DNA from: Tabrizicola sp.
GTDB taxonomy: Bacteria > Pseudomonadota > Alphaproteobacteria > Rhodobacterales > Rhodobacteraceae
Reading direction: 5' to 3'
DNA length: 64,000 bases
Assembly (NCBI RefSeq): GCF_022842145.1
Contig: NZ_JALHQD010000004.1
Coordinates: 1 to 64,000 of the forward strand
Part shown: positions 51,484 to 60,842 of the stretch, piece by piece
Numbering within the stretch: position 1 is the first letter of the stretch
Layout of the letters: each line of letters begins with the position of its first letter
Made by a program: the position numbers and the translations under genes
The notes under the pieces: model-generated
Databases searched by the model: none
Told to the model about the DNA's origin: nothing
The model's input: only the letters and a program-made list of their open reading frames with translations

Positions 51484-52313
51484 TTCGTCTTCCCGTTCTT
51501 GGGCCAGCCATGCGTCTCGTCCGTGGCATCTCGGGCCCAGCGATAGAAGGCATCGTAAAGCGACAGCCCCGCCTCCAGTTGTGCCTGGTCGTCGGTGAAC
51601 ATCCGCGAAAGCCCCAGCGAGACCGCAAGCAGCCCCGCACATTCCGGTGCAAGTTCGGGCCGGTCCGTATCGGCCCCCCGGACGATGGTCGCCAGCCGGT
51701 CCAGCGCCGGAAGCCGCAGGCCGAACTCGGCAATCAGCGTGTCGAAGGTGCAAAGCTCGCCCCGGTGGCTCCAGAACACATCCTCGATGTCGAAAGCGGC
51801 CGCGCCCATCGCCTCGGCAACCGACTGGACCTCGGCGGGGGCCACGAACAGGAAGACCGCCCGCGGATCGATGAAGCGGCGGATCAGCCAGGGGCAGGCG
51901 ATGCGGTCGATCTTCGGCCGCGACCGGGTGATCCAAAGACTGCGTCCCTGGTGATCGCGCCCGCCAAGCTTGGTGGTGTCCATGGTTGGCAGACCTGCTG
52001 CAATCCAGGCCTCCTGCCCACCCTCCAGATACTCCGCCGAAAGTCCCTCGGCGCGCAGAACTGCCGCAAGACCCTGACTGCGCCCGTGTCCTGCAGCGCA
52101 GACGACAACGATCGACTGTCCCGCAAGCCCCGGTGCCAGAGCGGCAGCGCCGGCAGGGTGCAAGGCGGCTTCCTCCAGAAGCCGCGCGGCTGGAATGGCG
52201 CGCGGATCCGACTGGCGCAACGCATGGCGTCTGACATCCAGAATGACCGGGGCCTTGGAGGTTCCAATCAGTTTGACAAGCTTCTCGCAGGAGATGGCAT
52301 CAGGCGCAGGCAT
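51480..52313 (-). CDS. chrB: Rhodanese-ChrB fusion, chromate resistance protein
   Basis: A 277-residue protein with an N-terminal rhodanese domain (about 1-105; active-site Cys in 'VVVCAAGHGRSQGLA') joined to a ChrB C-terminal domain ('LWITRSRPKIDRIACPWLIRRFIDPRAVFLFV', 'AFDIEDVFWSHRGELCTFDTLIAEFGL'). ChrB-type proteins act as chromate-responsive regulators or reductase-like helpers. The N-terminal regulatory domain of classical ChrB is absent and replaced by the rhodanese, which suggests an enzymatic or sulfur-linked rather than DNA-binding role. It heads the chrB-chrA operon. Confidence 0.88.
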   Translation of the reverse strand: MPAPDAISCEKLVKLIGTSKAPVILDVRRHALRQSDPRAIPAARLLEEAALHPAGAAALAPGLAGQSIVVVCAAGHGRSQGLAAVLRAEGLSAEYLEGGQEAWIAAGLPTMDTTKLGGRDHQGRSLWITRSRPKIDRIACPWLIRRFIDPRAVFLFVAPAEVQSVAEAMGAAAFDIEDVFWSHRGELCTFDTLIAEFGLRLPALDRLATIVRGADTDRPELAPECAGLLAVSLGLSRMFTDDQAQLEAGLSLYDAFYRWARDATDETHGWPKNGKTK

Positions 52314-52812
52314 CCGCGGTCCTTGGGCTAAGAGTGTATCAGGACTGTGAAACGCGAACTTCGGCTGTCGCCTCGTGGGGAGCGCGAAGTCCCCATGGAC
52401 AATGTCTCGCGTGGGTCCGACAATTTGTCAATGCGGACGAACAGTCCGGTTTTGCACGAAGTTTATCTCTTGTGGCTTGCAGGCAGCACATTGCAAAACA
52501 AGTGACCTGAACCCCGCGGATCGTTGCCGGACTGTGGAAAACTTCAGATAAAACGCTTGCTGGAGACAGGAAAACAGGCAAGGGTCCGCCGACGACGAAG
52601 ACGGGTTGGAACACTCATTGGGCTGGGCGCTGGCAGTCTTGGCCAACGAATTCTGATTTGCACGGTCGGGCGGCTTCACCCCCGATCCGGATATAAGAGG
52701 CGTCGGGCAAGCTGCGGCCCGCGCTGTAACGGACGGGTTGATCCGAGCCCAAGGGCAGGATGGCAGGCATGGCCGACAGGCATGTAGGTTGGTACAGGTT
52801 GGGTGTCTCGTA
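52314..52812. other. Intergenic region without a recognisable gene
   Basis: About 500 nt between the divergent chrB-like gene and the GMC oxidoreductase. The middle (52400-52560) is relatively AT-rich and presumably carries the promoters. A small minus-strand frame at 52339-52614 has no ribosome site and no recognisable motif. I saw no RNA gene, strong palindrome or repeat. Confidence 0.5.
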
Positions 52813-54444
52813 ATGGCGTTGGCGCCTGCACAAAGGGCGATCTCTGCCGGACAGGCTCCCGCAGCCTGGGCCGCAGGCCGCACCTGGGACGTCATCGTCA
52901 TCGGCACCGGCGTGGGTGGTGGCATCATCGGTCGCAAGATGGCCGAGCGCGGACTGTCTGTGCTTTTCCTGGAAAAGGGTCCCGTCGGCCACCGGACCGA
53001 AGGCCAGGACCTGCGGGGTGATCTGACCGACTATGCGACCCGTCAGGCCTGGGGTTACTGGCCAACCCCGATCGAGACGCGGATCGACGGCGGGCGACCG
53101 CAACGCTTTTTCGGCCCGCTGGGCAGCGGTGTCGGGGGGTCCTCGGTCTTCTACGCTGCTGCAGCCGAAGCGCCCGAACGCCATGATCTGGAAGCGACCA
53201 ACACCATACCGCACCCGACGGGCGGCTGGCCGGTGGGGTTTGACGCGTTCCGGGCCTACTTCTCCCAGGCCCAGGACCTGCTGTCCGTCCGGGGCGAGAA
53301 GGACCCGCTCTCGGACCTGCCGGGGCCGCAACTGCCCGCTCCGCCGCTGACTGCCGCCGAAGCGCGCATGTTCACCGACTTGCGCGCCGCGGGCCTGAAC
53401 CCGTACCGCGCGCATGAGGCGCTGCGGCGGCTGCCCGGTTGCACCGACTGTCTGGGCCGCAAATGCCCGCGCCTGTGCAAGATGGATGGCCGCTCGGCCG
53501 GGGTGGAGCCAGCACTCGAAACCGGCAATGCGACCCTGCTTGCCGACTGCACGGTCGAGGAGTTGATCGAGGCCAATGGCCGGATCACCGCCGTGCGCGT
53601 CAGGGTCGACGGGCACGAATACCGGCTGGTGGCGGATGTCGTCGTGCTGGCTGCCGGCGCGCTGAATTCGCCCAACCTCCTGCTGCGGTCGACCGGCAGC
53701 CATGCCGCGGGATGCGCCAATTCCAGCGGAATGGTGGGTCGCGGGTTGATGTTCCACCTGTCCGAGATGGTGGCGTTCTGGCCCCGTCGCGGCAGCCCGG
53801 CAGTCGGCGCCACCCGGACGCTTTCGTTCCGCGATCTTTACACGCATGAGGACCAGCGCCTGGGTCTGGTCCAGTCGATGGGCGTCGCGGCGGATGCCGG
53901 ACAGATCGCGGGGCACCTCAAGGGGATCCTGTCGCGCAGCAGGCTCCGCCGCATTCCGGGGGCCTCTCGCCTGGCAACGCTTGCGGCCAGGATCGGCGCT
54001 GATGTCTTCGGATCGGCCACCGTTCTTGTCGGGCTGCTTGAGGATCTTCCCTATGCCGACAACCGGGTCGAGCCGCATCCCGAGGATCCGGAAATTCCGC
54101 TGATCCATTACCAGGTCTCGACCGAGCTGAAGGCCCGCCGGGCGCTGTTCCGGCAGTTGATGCGGCAGAAGCTGGCCCAGCATCGGCTGATGTTTCTCAA
54201 CTTCGGTCCGGCGCTGAATTTCGGCCATCCCAGCGGCACCTTGCGTTTCGGATCGGATCCCGCGACCTCGGTCCTGGATGCCGACTGCAAGGCGCATGAC
54301 CTCGACAACCTCTACGTCGCGGATGCGTCCTTCATGCCAACCTCGATGGGGGTTAACCCCAGCCTTACCATTGCTGCGAATGCGCTCCGGGTCGGGGACA
54401 TCGTGGCAGCGCGGCTCATCGCCTCCCGGCGCAAAGCGAGCTGA
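52813..54444 (+). CDS. GMC-family FAD oxidoreductase with a four-cysteine insert
   Basis: A 543-residue flavoprotein with FAD-binding 'VIVIGTGVGGGIIGRKMAERG', 'GPLGSGVGGSSVFYAAA' and C-terminal 'DLDNLYVADASFMPTSMGVNPSLTIAANALRVGD', as in GMC alcohol/glucose oxidoreductases. The usual catalytic His-His/Asn region is modified ('MGVNPSL'). An internal 'CTDCLGRKCPRLC' (C-x2-C-x4-C-x3-C, about residue 215) resembles a metal or Fe-S binding insert seen in some sterol-oxidase-like relatives. The substrate is unknown. ATG 52813 is the plausible start. The stop shares a base with the following SDR start (TGATG). Confidence 0.82.
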   Translation: MALAPAQRAISAGQAPAAWAAGRTWDVIVIGTGVGGGIIGRKMAERGLSVLFLEKGPVGHRTEGQDLRGDLTDYATRQAWGYWPTPIETRIDGGRPQRFFGPLGSGVGGSSVFYAAAAEAPERHDLEATNTIPHPTGGWPVGFDAFRAYFSQAQDLLSVRGEKDPLSDLPGPQLPAPPLTAAEARMFTDLRAAGLNPYRAHEALRRLPGCTDCLGRKCPRLCKMDGRSAGVEPALETGNATLLADCTVEELIEANGRITAVRVRVDGHEYRLVADVVVLAAGALNSPNLLLRSTGSHAAGCANSSGMVGRGLMFHLSEMVAFWPRRGSPAVGATRTLSFRDLYTHEDQRLGLVQSMGVAADAGQIAGHLKGILSRSRLRRIPGASRLATLAARIGADVFGSATVLVGLLEDLPYADNRVEPHPEDPEIPLIHYQVSTELKARRALFRQLMRQKLAQHRLMFLNFGPALNFGHPSGTLRFGSDPATSVLDADCKAHDLDNLYVADASFMPTSMGVNPSLTIAANALRVGDIVAARLIASRRKAS

Positions 54445-55193
54445 TGCAGAACGGACATTCAATGCATGAACTCGCCGAAATCGCCGTGATAACCGAGGCC
54501 AGCTGGGGCCTGGGCAAGGAACTGGCCCTGGCGCTGGTGCGAAGGGGCATCGCTGTCGCCGGTATCGCGCGTGAGCCGTTCGAGACCGAGGGGGTTTTGT
54601 CCATCGCCGCCGATGTCCGCCAGCCCGAAGAGGTCGCCCGCGCCTTCGGTGTGATCCGCGACCGGCTCGGCTCACCGACGATCCTGGTCAACAACGCCGA
54701 GACCTATCCCGACCGCGACATCCTGGACGAAACCCCGGCCTCCTTCATGGACACCGTGCAACTGAACCTTGGCGGAGCCTTCAACTGCTGCCACGAGGTG
54801 CTGCCCGCGATGGTGCAGAAGGGCACGGGCCGGATCATCAATGTCGTCACCTTCGCCGATGTCAGTCCCGCGCCGCTTGCCGCCGGCTATTCCGTCTCGA
54901 AAGGGGCGCTGCGCATCCTGACGCGGGCGCTGGTCGCAGACCTTGGCGACCGCTTTCCCGGTATCGTCGTGAACGACTGGGTTCCGGGCACCCACCGGCC
55001 CCGCAAGGGCATCCCGGACGGTGTCGATCCCGCCGTCGCCGCCGAATGGGGCGCCACCCTCGCGCTGATGCGCGATCCCGAGATCAACGGCCGGGTGTTC
55101 CTGCGGGACCACGAGCATCTGGTGCACCGTTCGCTCAAGGGCCGCGTCAAGGACCGGGTGCTGGGCCGGGGACGGGTGCGCATCCGGCTCTGA
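54444..55193 (+). CDS. Degenerate short-chain dehydrogenase/reductase-like protein
   Basis: A 249-residue SDR fold whose motifs are altered: the cofactor loop reads 'TEASWGLG' in place of TGxxxGxG, 'NNAG' reads 'NNAE', and the catalytic Ser position is Thr. The 'YSVSK' pair and 'NDWVPGT' remain. Catalysis with NAD(P) is therefore doubtful, and a structural or reduced-activity role is possible. It is coupled to the GMC gene (TGATG). The last 20 residues ('SLKGRVKDRVLGRGRVRIRL') are strongly basic, which is unusual for the family. Confidence 0.75.
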   Translation: MQNGHSMHELAEIAVITEASWGLGKELALALVRRGIAVAGIAREPFETEGVLSIAADVRQPEEVARAFGVIRDRLGSPTILVNNAETYPDRDILDETPASFMDTVQLNLGGAFNCCHEVLPAMVQKGTGRIINVVTFADVSPAPLAAGYSVSKGALRILTRALVADLGDRFPGIVVNDWVPGTHRPRKGIPDGVDPAVAAEWGATLALMRDPEINGRVFLRDHEHLVHRSLKGRVKDRVLGRGRVRIRL

Positions 55194-55204
55194 TCACGCC
55201 GGGT

Positions 55205-55223
55205 CTGCACAAAACTTGTGCAG
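55205..55223. promoter_or_regulatory. Inverted repeat upstream of the Anbu operon
   Basis: CTGCACAA and TTGTGCAG flank a 3-nt centre, 12 nt after the SDR stop and about 90 nt before the ATP-grasp start. It may be a regulator site for the Anbu operon or a short hairpin ending the upstream unit. Confidence 0.5.
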
Positions 55224-55315
55224 TTGATCACGGGCATGGCGGATTTCGCATCGCGGGCCTTTTCGACGCCCCGGGGCTCTGCTCTAGTCATCCGGAAGGC
55301 AGTCCGGGGGAACCA

Positions 55316-56725
55316 GTGACCCAGTTCAACGAGATGTATCAAGGGGTCGAAGTCCGCCCGCCCTATGCGCGCCTGCAGAACTGGGTCTCGCAGATGCCGC
55401 AGGAACTGCGCAGCCTCAAGCAGGCCGAGGCCGAGGCCCTGTTCCGCCGCATCGGCATCACCTTTGCCGTCTACGGCGAAGGGGGCGATCCTGACCGGCT
55501 TATCCCCTTCGACATGTTCCCCCGCGTCTTCTCAGGCGCTGAATGGGCCAAACTGGAACGTGGCATCAAGCAGCGGGCCCGTGCGCTGAACGCGTTTCTC
55601 GTCGACGTCTATGGCCGGGGCGAGATCATCCGTGCCGGCCGCATCCCCGCGCGTCTGGTCTACCAGAACGAGGCCTATGAAAAGGCCGTCGCCGGTTTCG
55701 TGCCCCCGAAGGGCGTCTACTCCCACATCGTCGGCGTCGACATCGTCCGCACCGGGCCGGACGAATTCTACGTGCTGGAGGACAACTGCCGCACGCCCAG
55801 CGGGGTCAGCTACATGCTGGAAAGCCGCGAGATCATGATGCGGATGTTCCCCGACCTTTTCCGCGAGAACCGGATCGAACCCGTCGACAACTACTCGGAA
55901 AAACTGCGCCGGACTCTGGCCAGCGTGGCCCCGGCGAAGTGCAGGGGCGAACCCACCGTGGTGATCCTGACTCCCGGTCACTTCAACAGCGCCTACTACG
56001 AACACTCGCTTCTCGCCGACCTGATGGGAGTGGAGCTGGTCGAGGGGCAGGACCTCTTTGTCGACGGTGAATACGTCTACATGCGCACGACCGAAGGTCC
56101 GCAGCGGGTGGACGTCATCTACCGCCGGATCGACGACGCCTACCTTGATCCGCTCTGTTTCCGGCCCGACAGCATGCTGGGCATCCCCGGCCTGATGGAC
56201 GTCTACCGCTCGGGCGGCGTCTCAATCTGCTCGGCACCCGGGGCAGGGGTGGCAGACGACAAGGCCGTCTACACCTATGTCCCCGACATGGTGCGCTTCT
56301 ACCTTGGCGAAGAGCCGATCCTGAACAACGTACCCACCTGGCAATGCGGCAAACCGGATGACCTGAGCTATGTGCTGGACAAGCTGCCGGAACTCGTCGT
56401 GAAAGAGGTCCACGGCTCGGGCGGCTACGGGATGCTGGTCGGGCCGAAATGCAGCAAGGCCGAGGTCGAGGCCTTCCGCCACAAGATCATCGAGGACCCG
56501 TCGAACTACATCGCCCAGCCGACGCTGGCGCTTTCCAGCGTCCCGACCTTCGTCGATGAGGGGGTCGCCCCCCGACACGTCGACCTGCGGCCCTATTGCC
56601 TGGTCGGGGAGCGGATCGAACTCGTTCCGGGCGGGTTGACCCGTGTCGCGCTGAAGGAAGGTTCGCTGGTGGTGAACTCGTCGCAGGGCGGTGGGGTCAA
56701 GGACACCTGGGTTCTGGCGGAGTGA
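55316..56725 (+). CDS. Circularly permuted ATP-grasp protein (COG2308)
   Basis: A 469-residue protein of the DUF404/DUF407 circularly permuted ATP-grasp group, with 'MYQGVEVRPPYARLQNWV' near the N-terminus, 'FYVLEDNCRTPSGVSYMLESREIMMRMFPDLF', 'VDVIYRRIDDAYLDPLCFRPDSMLG' and 'LVVKEVHGSGGYGMLVGP'. The family is thought to ligate peptides or amino acids. GTG 55316 gives the usual N-terminus (MTQFNEMYQG). It is the first gene of the four-gene Anbu cluster. Confidence 0.9.
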   Translation: MTQFNEMYQGVEVRPPYARLQNWVSQMPQELRSLKQAEAEALFRRIGITFAVYGEGGDPDRLIPFDMFPRVFSGAEWAKLERGIKQRARALNAFLVDVYGRGEIIRAGRIPARLVYQNEAYEKAVAGFVPPKGVYSHIVGVDIVRTGPDEFYVLEDNCRTPSGVSYMLESREIMMRMFPDLFRENRIEPVDNYSEKLRRTLASVAPAKCRGEPTVVILTPGHFNSAYYEHSLLADLMGVELVEGQDLFVDGEYVYMRTTEGPQRVDVIYRRIDDAYLDPLCFRPDSMLGIPGLMDVYRSGGVSICSAPGAGVADDKAVYTYVPDMVRFYLGEEPILNNVPTWQCGKPDDLSYVLDKLPELVVKEVHGSGGYGMLVGPKCSKAEVEAFRHKIIEDPSNYIAQPTLALSSVPTFVDEGVAPRHVDLRPYCLVGERIELVPGGLTRVALKEGSLVVNSSQGGGVKDTWVLAE

Positions 56726-56729
56726 TGTC

Positions 56730-57680
56730 ATGTTGAGCCGGACCGCCGACAATCTCTACTGGATCGCCCGCTACATGGAGCGCGCCGACACCGTCGCGCG
56801 CCTGCTGGAGGTCGGCTCCCGCATCAGCCTGCTGCCCAGTGCGCAGGGCTACCGCAGCGAATGGGACAGTCTTCTGCACGCGACGGGCATGGCAGAATCC
56901 TTCGCGCATAAATACGGCGACCCGGTGCAGCGGAACATCGAAAGCTTCCTGTTCTTCGACCGTGACAACCCCTCGTCCATCGCCAGCTGCATCACCGCCG
57001 CGCGCGAGAACGGCCGCATCGTCCGCACCGCACTTACCTCCCAGGTCTGGGACGCCCTGAACACCGCATTTCAGGAACTGAAGCAGCTGGAACGCGCCGA
57101 ACGCTCCTCGCTGGAACTTTCGCGGCTTACCGACTGGACCATGCGCCATGCCGCCATGCTGCGCGGCGCCATAGACGCCACGCTTCTGCGCGACGACGGG
57201 TTCAACTTCCTGAACATCGGTTATTATCTGGAACGCGGCGACAACACGGCGCGTTTGATGGACGTGAAATACTACGTCCTTCTTCCGCGCGTCGATTTCG
57301 TCGGCTCCGGTCTCGACAACTACCAGTGGACCACGCTTCTGCGCGCTATGGGGGCGCAGCGCGCCTTCCACTGGGCCTATGGCGGCGACGTCACCGCCGT
57401 GAAGATCGCCGACTTCCTCATCCGAAACCCCCAATCGCCACGCTCGCTTGCCACCTGCACGGCGGGGCTCACGAACCACCTCGGTCGTCTGGCCAAATCC
57501 TACGGCCGCGAGACCGATGCCCAGTCGACGGCACAGAACCTGCATGCCGGGATCGACGGCGCGACCGTGGACGCGATCTTCGAAGAGGGCCTGCACGAAT
57601 TTCTCACCCGTTACATCGCCGATGCCGCCGGTCTGGCCAACGCGATCCATGACGCCTACCTCAGCGGAGAGATGCGCTGA
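56730..57680 (+). CDS. Alpha-E domain protein (COG2307)
   Basis: A 316-residue all-helical protein starting 'MLSRTADNLYWIARYMERADTVARLLEV', which with 'FLNIGYYLERGDNTARLMDVKYYVLLP' and 'CTAGLTNHLGRLAKSYGRET' is diagnostic of the alpha-E family. It nearly always accompanies the circularly permuted ATP-grasp protein and a transglutaminase-like protein. Its biochemical role is not established. It begins 4 nt after the ATP-grasp stop and shares its last base with the next gene. Confidence 0.92.
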   Translation: MLSRTADNLYWIARYMERADTVARLLEVGSRISLLPSAQGYRSEWDSLLHATGMAESFAHKYGDPVQRNIESFLFFDRDNPSSIASCITAARENGRIVRTALTSQVWDALNTAFQELKQLERAERSSLELSRLTDWTMRHAAMLRGAIDATLLRDDGFNFLNIGYYLERGDNTARLMDVKYYVLLPRVDFVGSGLDNYQWTTLLRAMGAQRAFHWAYGGDVTAVKIADFLIRNPQSPRSLATCTAGLTNHLGRLAKSYGRETDAQSTAQNLHAGIDGATVDAIFEEGLHEFLTRYIADAAGLANAIHDAYLSGEMR

Positions 57681-58486
57681 TGCGCCTGACAGTCGATCAC
57701 GTGACCCGCTACAGCTATGACCATCCGGTGCGGTCCGTGGTGCAAAGCCACCGCTTGTCGCCGACAAGCCATGCTGGCCAGAAGGTCATCGACTGGGACG
57801 TGACCGTCTCGGGCGGCCGCAAGGGGGCGCGGCACCGCGACGGGGCCGGCGACCAGATCCAGGCCTGGACCATCCCGGGCCCGGTGACCGAGGTTGTCGT
57901 CCACGTCCGCGGCACGGTCGAGACCGAGGACCTGGCCGGGGTCCTGCGCGGCCACCGCGAGTCTGTGTCTCCCGACTGCTACCTGCGCGACACTCTGCCG
58001 ACCCGGCTTGACGTAGCGCTGATTGCGCTGGCCGATGGCCCGACCGCGCCCGATCCGCTGGCGCTGGCCCACGCACTGTCCGCCGCCGTGGCGGACGCGA
58101 TCTCCTATCGTCCGGGCGTGACCCATGCCCACACCACTGCGGCCGAGGCGCTGGCGCTGGGTGAAGGCGTCTGCCAGGACCACGCCCATGCGCTGATCGC
58201 TTGTGCGCGGCATCGAGGTTTCCCGGCGCGCTATATCTCGGGCTATCTGTCCGCCACCGAAGACGGCTCCGCGCACGAGGCCGCCCATGCCTGGGCCGAG
58301 GTGCACATCCCCGGCCTCGGCTGGGTCGGTTTCGACCCGGCGAACCGCTGCTGCCCGGATGCGCGCTACATCCGTCTGGGGTCCGGCTTCGATGCGCAGG
58401 ACGCCGCCCCGATCCGCGGCATCGCCCGTGGCGGTGGGCACGAAGACATGGATGTGACGGTTGCGGTCCAGCAGGCGGCCCAATAG
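57680..58486 (+). CDS. Transglutaminase-like cysteine peptidase
   Basis: A 268-residue protein with an N-terminal DUF-type beta domain ('LTVDHVTRYSYDHPVRSVVQSHRLSP') and a transglutaminase core. The catalytic triad is present: Cys in 'GEGVCQDHAHALIA', His in 'HAWAEVHIPGLGWVG' and Asp in 'GFDPANRCCPDARYI'. It probably hydrolyses or forms isopeptide bonds together with the ATP-grasp/alpha-E pair. No signal peptide is visible, so it acts in the cytoplasm. Confidence 0.92.
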   Translation: MRLTVDHVTRYSYDHPVRSVVQSHRLSPTSHAGQKVIDWDVTVSGGRKGARHRDGAGDQIQAWTIPGPVTEVVVHVRGTVETEDLAGVLRGHRESVSPDCYLRDTLPTRLDVALIALADGPTAPDPLALAHALSAAVADAISYRPGVTHAHTTAAEALALGEGVCQDHAHALIACARHRGFPARYISGYLSATEDGSAHEAAHAWAEVHIPGLGWVGFDPANRCCPDARYIRLGSGFDAQDAAPIRGIARGGGHEDMDVTVAVQQAAQ

Positions 58487-58539
58487 TCTGCAGCCGCAAA
58501 GAGGCCCCCACGCAGGGGCCTGGAATCAAGGGACGGCCG

Positions 58540-59262
58540 ATGACGTACTGTGTGGGGCTGATGCTGAACGAAGGCATGGTGATGCTGTCGGACACGCGCA
58601 CCAATGCGGGCCTCGACAACATCTCGACCTACAAGAAGATGTTCACCTTCGAAGACCCGGGCGAGCGCGTCATCGTCATCATGACCGCGGGCAGCCTCTC
58701 CGTGACCCAGACCACCATCGCCCAGCTGCGTGAGGCGATCGAGGACCCCGAGGCCACGCCCGACACCTCGATCCTGCTGGCTCCGACCCTGCTGAAGGTG
58801 GCCGAGATCGTCGGCAACCAGCTGGCCGCGGTCCGCGCGGAAATCGACCACAAGCTCTCCGCCGCGCAAGGCGCCAGCGCCAGCATGATCGTCGCCGGTC
58901 AGCGCAAGGGCGGGGCGATGCGGATGTTCCTGATCTACCCGGAAGGCAACTTCATCGAGGCGACCGAGGATGCCCCATTCCTGCAGATCGGTGAACACAA
59001 GTACGGCAAGCCGATCCTTGACCGCGTGGTGAAGCCGACGACCAGCCTTTCGGACGCACAGAAAGCTGTGCTTCTGTCGATGGATTCGACGCTGCGGTCC
59101 AACCTGTCGGTCGGCATGCCGCTGGACCTAGCGGTGATCGAACGCGATGCGCTGAAGGTCACGCTCCGCCGCCGGATCGAGGCTGGTGATCCCCAGTTCC
59201 GCGCCATGTCCGACGCCTGGTCCACCGCGCTGCGCGACGGGTTCGCGAAGATCACGATCTAG
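58540..59262 (+). CDS. Anbu, proteasome-like beta-subunit homologue (COG3484)
   Basis: A 240-residue Ntn-hydrolase. After Met removal the N-terminal nucleophile would be Thr ('MTYCVGLMLNEGMVMLSDTRTNAGLDN'), with the catalytic Asp and Lys in the same region ('SDTRTNAG', 'YKKMF'). 'ASASMIVAGQRKGGAMRMFLIYPEGNFIEA' and 'VIERDALKVTLRRRIEAGDPQF' are typical of Anbu (ancestral beta subunit), a ring-forming homologue of 20S beta subunits. The ATP-grasp, alpha-E and transglutaminase genes immediately upstream are the canonical partners. The natural substrate is unknown. Confidence 0.92.
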   Translation: MTYCVGLMLNEGMVMLSDTRTNAGLDNISTYKKMFTFEDPGERVIVIMTAGSLSVTQTTIAQLREAIEDPEATPDTSILLAPTLLKVAEIVGNQLAAVRAEIDHKLSAAQGASASMIVAGQRKGGAMRMFLIYPEGNFIEATEDAPFLQIGEHKYGKPILDRVVKPTTSLSDAQKAVLLSMDSTLRSNLSVGMPLDLAVIERDALKVTLRRRIEAGDPQFRAMSDAWSTALRDGFAKITI

Positions 59263-59324
59263 CCGCAGGTTCGTCGGGGCTGTCATGAACGCCCCGCCGG
59301 TCTGGTGACCGACAGGGCAGGCCG

Positions 59325-60839
59325 TCAGTCCGCGTCCCCCGCCACCTGGCTCAACACCCGGCCCCGTCCGCGCAGCCGCATCAGCATCGGAACGATCAGG
59401 AATACCGCCGATATGCCCAGCAGCGTGGCCGAGACAGGGGTCGCGACCAGCGTCGTCCAGTCACCCTGCGCAATCGACAGTGCCCGACGCAGCTGCTGTT
59501 CGGCCATCGGACCCAGGATCAGCCCCACGACCACGGGTGCGATGGGATAACCGTAAAGCCGCATCCCGTAGCCCATCAGGCCGAACAGGATCAGCATCCC
59601 CAGTTCGACCGGCGACGGATTGACCCCTATGGTGCCCAGGGTCGCGAACAGCAGGATGCCGCCGTAAAGCCAGGGTCGCGGGATGGACAGAAGCTTGATC
59701 CACAGCCCGATCAGCGGCAGGTTCAGGACCACCAGCATCAGGTTGGCGATCAGAAGGCTGGCGATCAGCGTCCAGACCAACTCGGCGTTCATGACAAACA
59801 GCAGCGGTCCCGGCTGCAACCCGAACTGCTGGAACCCCGCCAGCATGATCGCCGCCGTCGCCGTTGTCGGCAGTCCCAGCGTCAGGAGCGGCACCAAAGT
59901 CCCCGCCGCGGCCGCGTTGTTGGCCGCTTCCGGCCCCGCCACGCCTTCGATGGCGCCCTTGCCGAACTCTTCCGGGTGGCGGGTCAGCTTGCGTTCCGCC
60001 GCATAGGACAGGAACGAGGCCACGTCCGCGCCCCCCGCAGGCATCGAACCGATGGGAAAGCCGATGAAGGTTCCCCGCAGCCAGGCCTTCCAGGACCGCC
60101 GCCAGTCGGTCGCCGTCATCCGCACGCTGCCCGTGATCTTGTGCATTCCGTCCGGCGGCGTCAGCATCGCCGCCACAGCCAGCGCCTCGCCGATGGCGAA
60201 CAGGGCGACGGCCAGCGTCGTCGTCTCGATCCCGTCCATCAGCTGCGGCACCCCGTAGGTCAGCCGCGCAGCACCCGTCAGCCCGTCGATCCCGACGCAG
60301 GCGAGGGCCAGCCCGATAAAGAGCGAGGTCAGCCCCCGCAACGCGCTGTCGCCAAAGGTGGCCGAGACCGTGACAAAGGCCAGCACCATCAGCGCGAAAT
60401 ACTCGCGTGGCCCCAGCGTCAGTGCCAGCTTCACCACCTGCGGTGCCAGGAACGCCAACAGCAGCGTCGCGATCAGCCCTGCCACGAAACTTCCGATGGC
60501 CGCCGTAGCCAAAGCCGGACCGCCGCGCCCCTGCCGCGCCATCTGGTTGCCCTCGATGGCCGTCACGATGGACGCGCTTTCTCCCGGCGTGTTCAGCAGG
60601 ATCGATGTCGTCGACCCGCCATACATGCCCCCGTAGTAGATCCCCGCAAACATGATCAGCGACCCCGCCGGGTCCAGCCCATAGGTGACGGGCAGCAACA
60701 GGGCCACCGTCAAGGCGGGCCCGATGCCCGGCAAGACCCCCACGGCAGTGCCCAGTGTCACCCCGATCAGCGCATAGAGCAGGATCATCGGGTCCATTGC
60801 CGCCGACAGACCCTGCATCAGCAGCGAAAAGCTATCCAT
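59325..60839 (-). CDS. Tripartite tricarboxylate transporter large subunit (TctA family, second system)
   Basis: A 504-residue TctA with the motifs '[74 protein letters not shown]' in segments, and '[31 protein letters not shown]'. It is only distantly similar to the copy at 45941. It starts 4 nt downstream of the tctB stop, so the three genes form one operon without the intercistronic hairpin seen at the first system. Confidence 0.95.
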   Translation of the reverse strand: MDSFSLLMQGLSAAMDPMILLYALIGVTLGTAVGVLPGIGPALTVALLLPVTYGLDPAGSLIMFAGIYYGGMYGGSTTSILLNTPGESASIVTAIEGNQMARQGRGGPALATAAIGSFVAGLIATLLLAFLAPQVVKLALTLGPREYFALMVLAFVTVSATFGDSALRGLTSLFIGLALACVGIDGLTGAARLTYGVPQLMDGIETTTLAVALFAIGEALAVAAMLTPPDGMHKITGSVRMTATDWRRSWKAWLRGTFIGFPIGSMPAGGADVASFLSYAAERKLTRHPEEFGKGAIEGVAGPEAANNAAAAGTLVPLLTLGLPTTATAAIMLAGFQQFGLQPGPLLFVMNAELVWTLIASLLIANLMLVVLNLPLIGLWIKLLSIPRPWLYGGILLFATLGTIGVNPSPVELGMLILFGLMGYGMRLYGYPIAPVVVGLILGPMAEQQLRRALSIAQGDWTTLVATPVSATLLGISAVFLIVPMLMRLRGRGRVLSQVAGDAD

Positions 60840-60842
60840 CCC

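Noticed and set aside
52339-52614. A 91-residue minus-strand frame in the gap before the GMC gene
   Set aside because: No ribosome site, no signal or domain, and it overlaps the likely promoter region.
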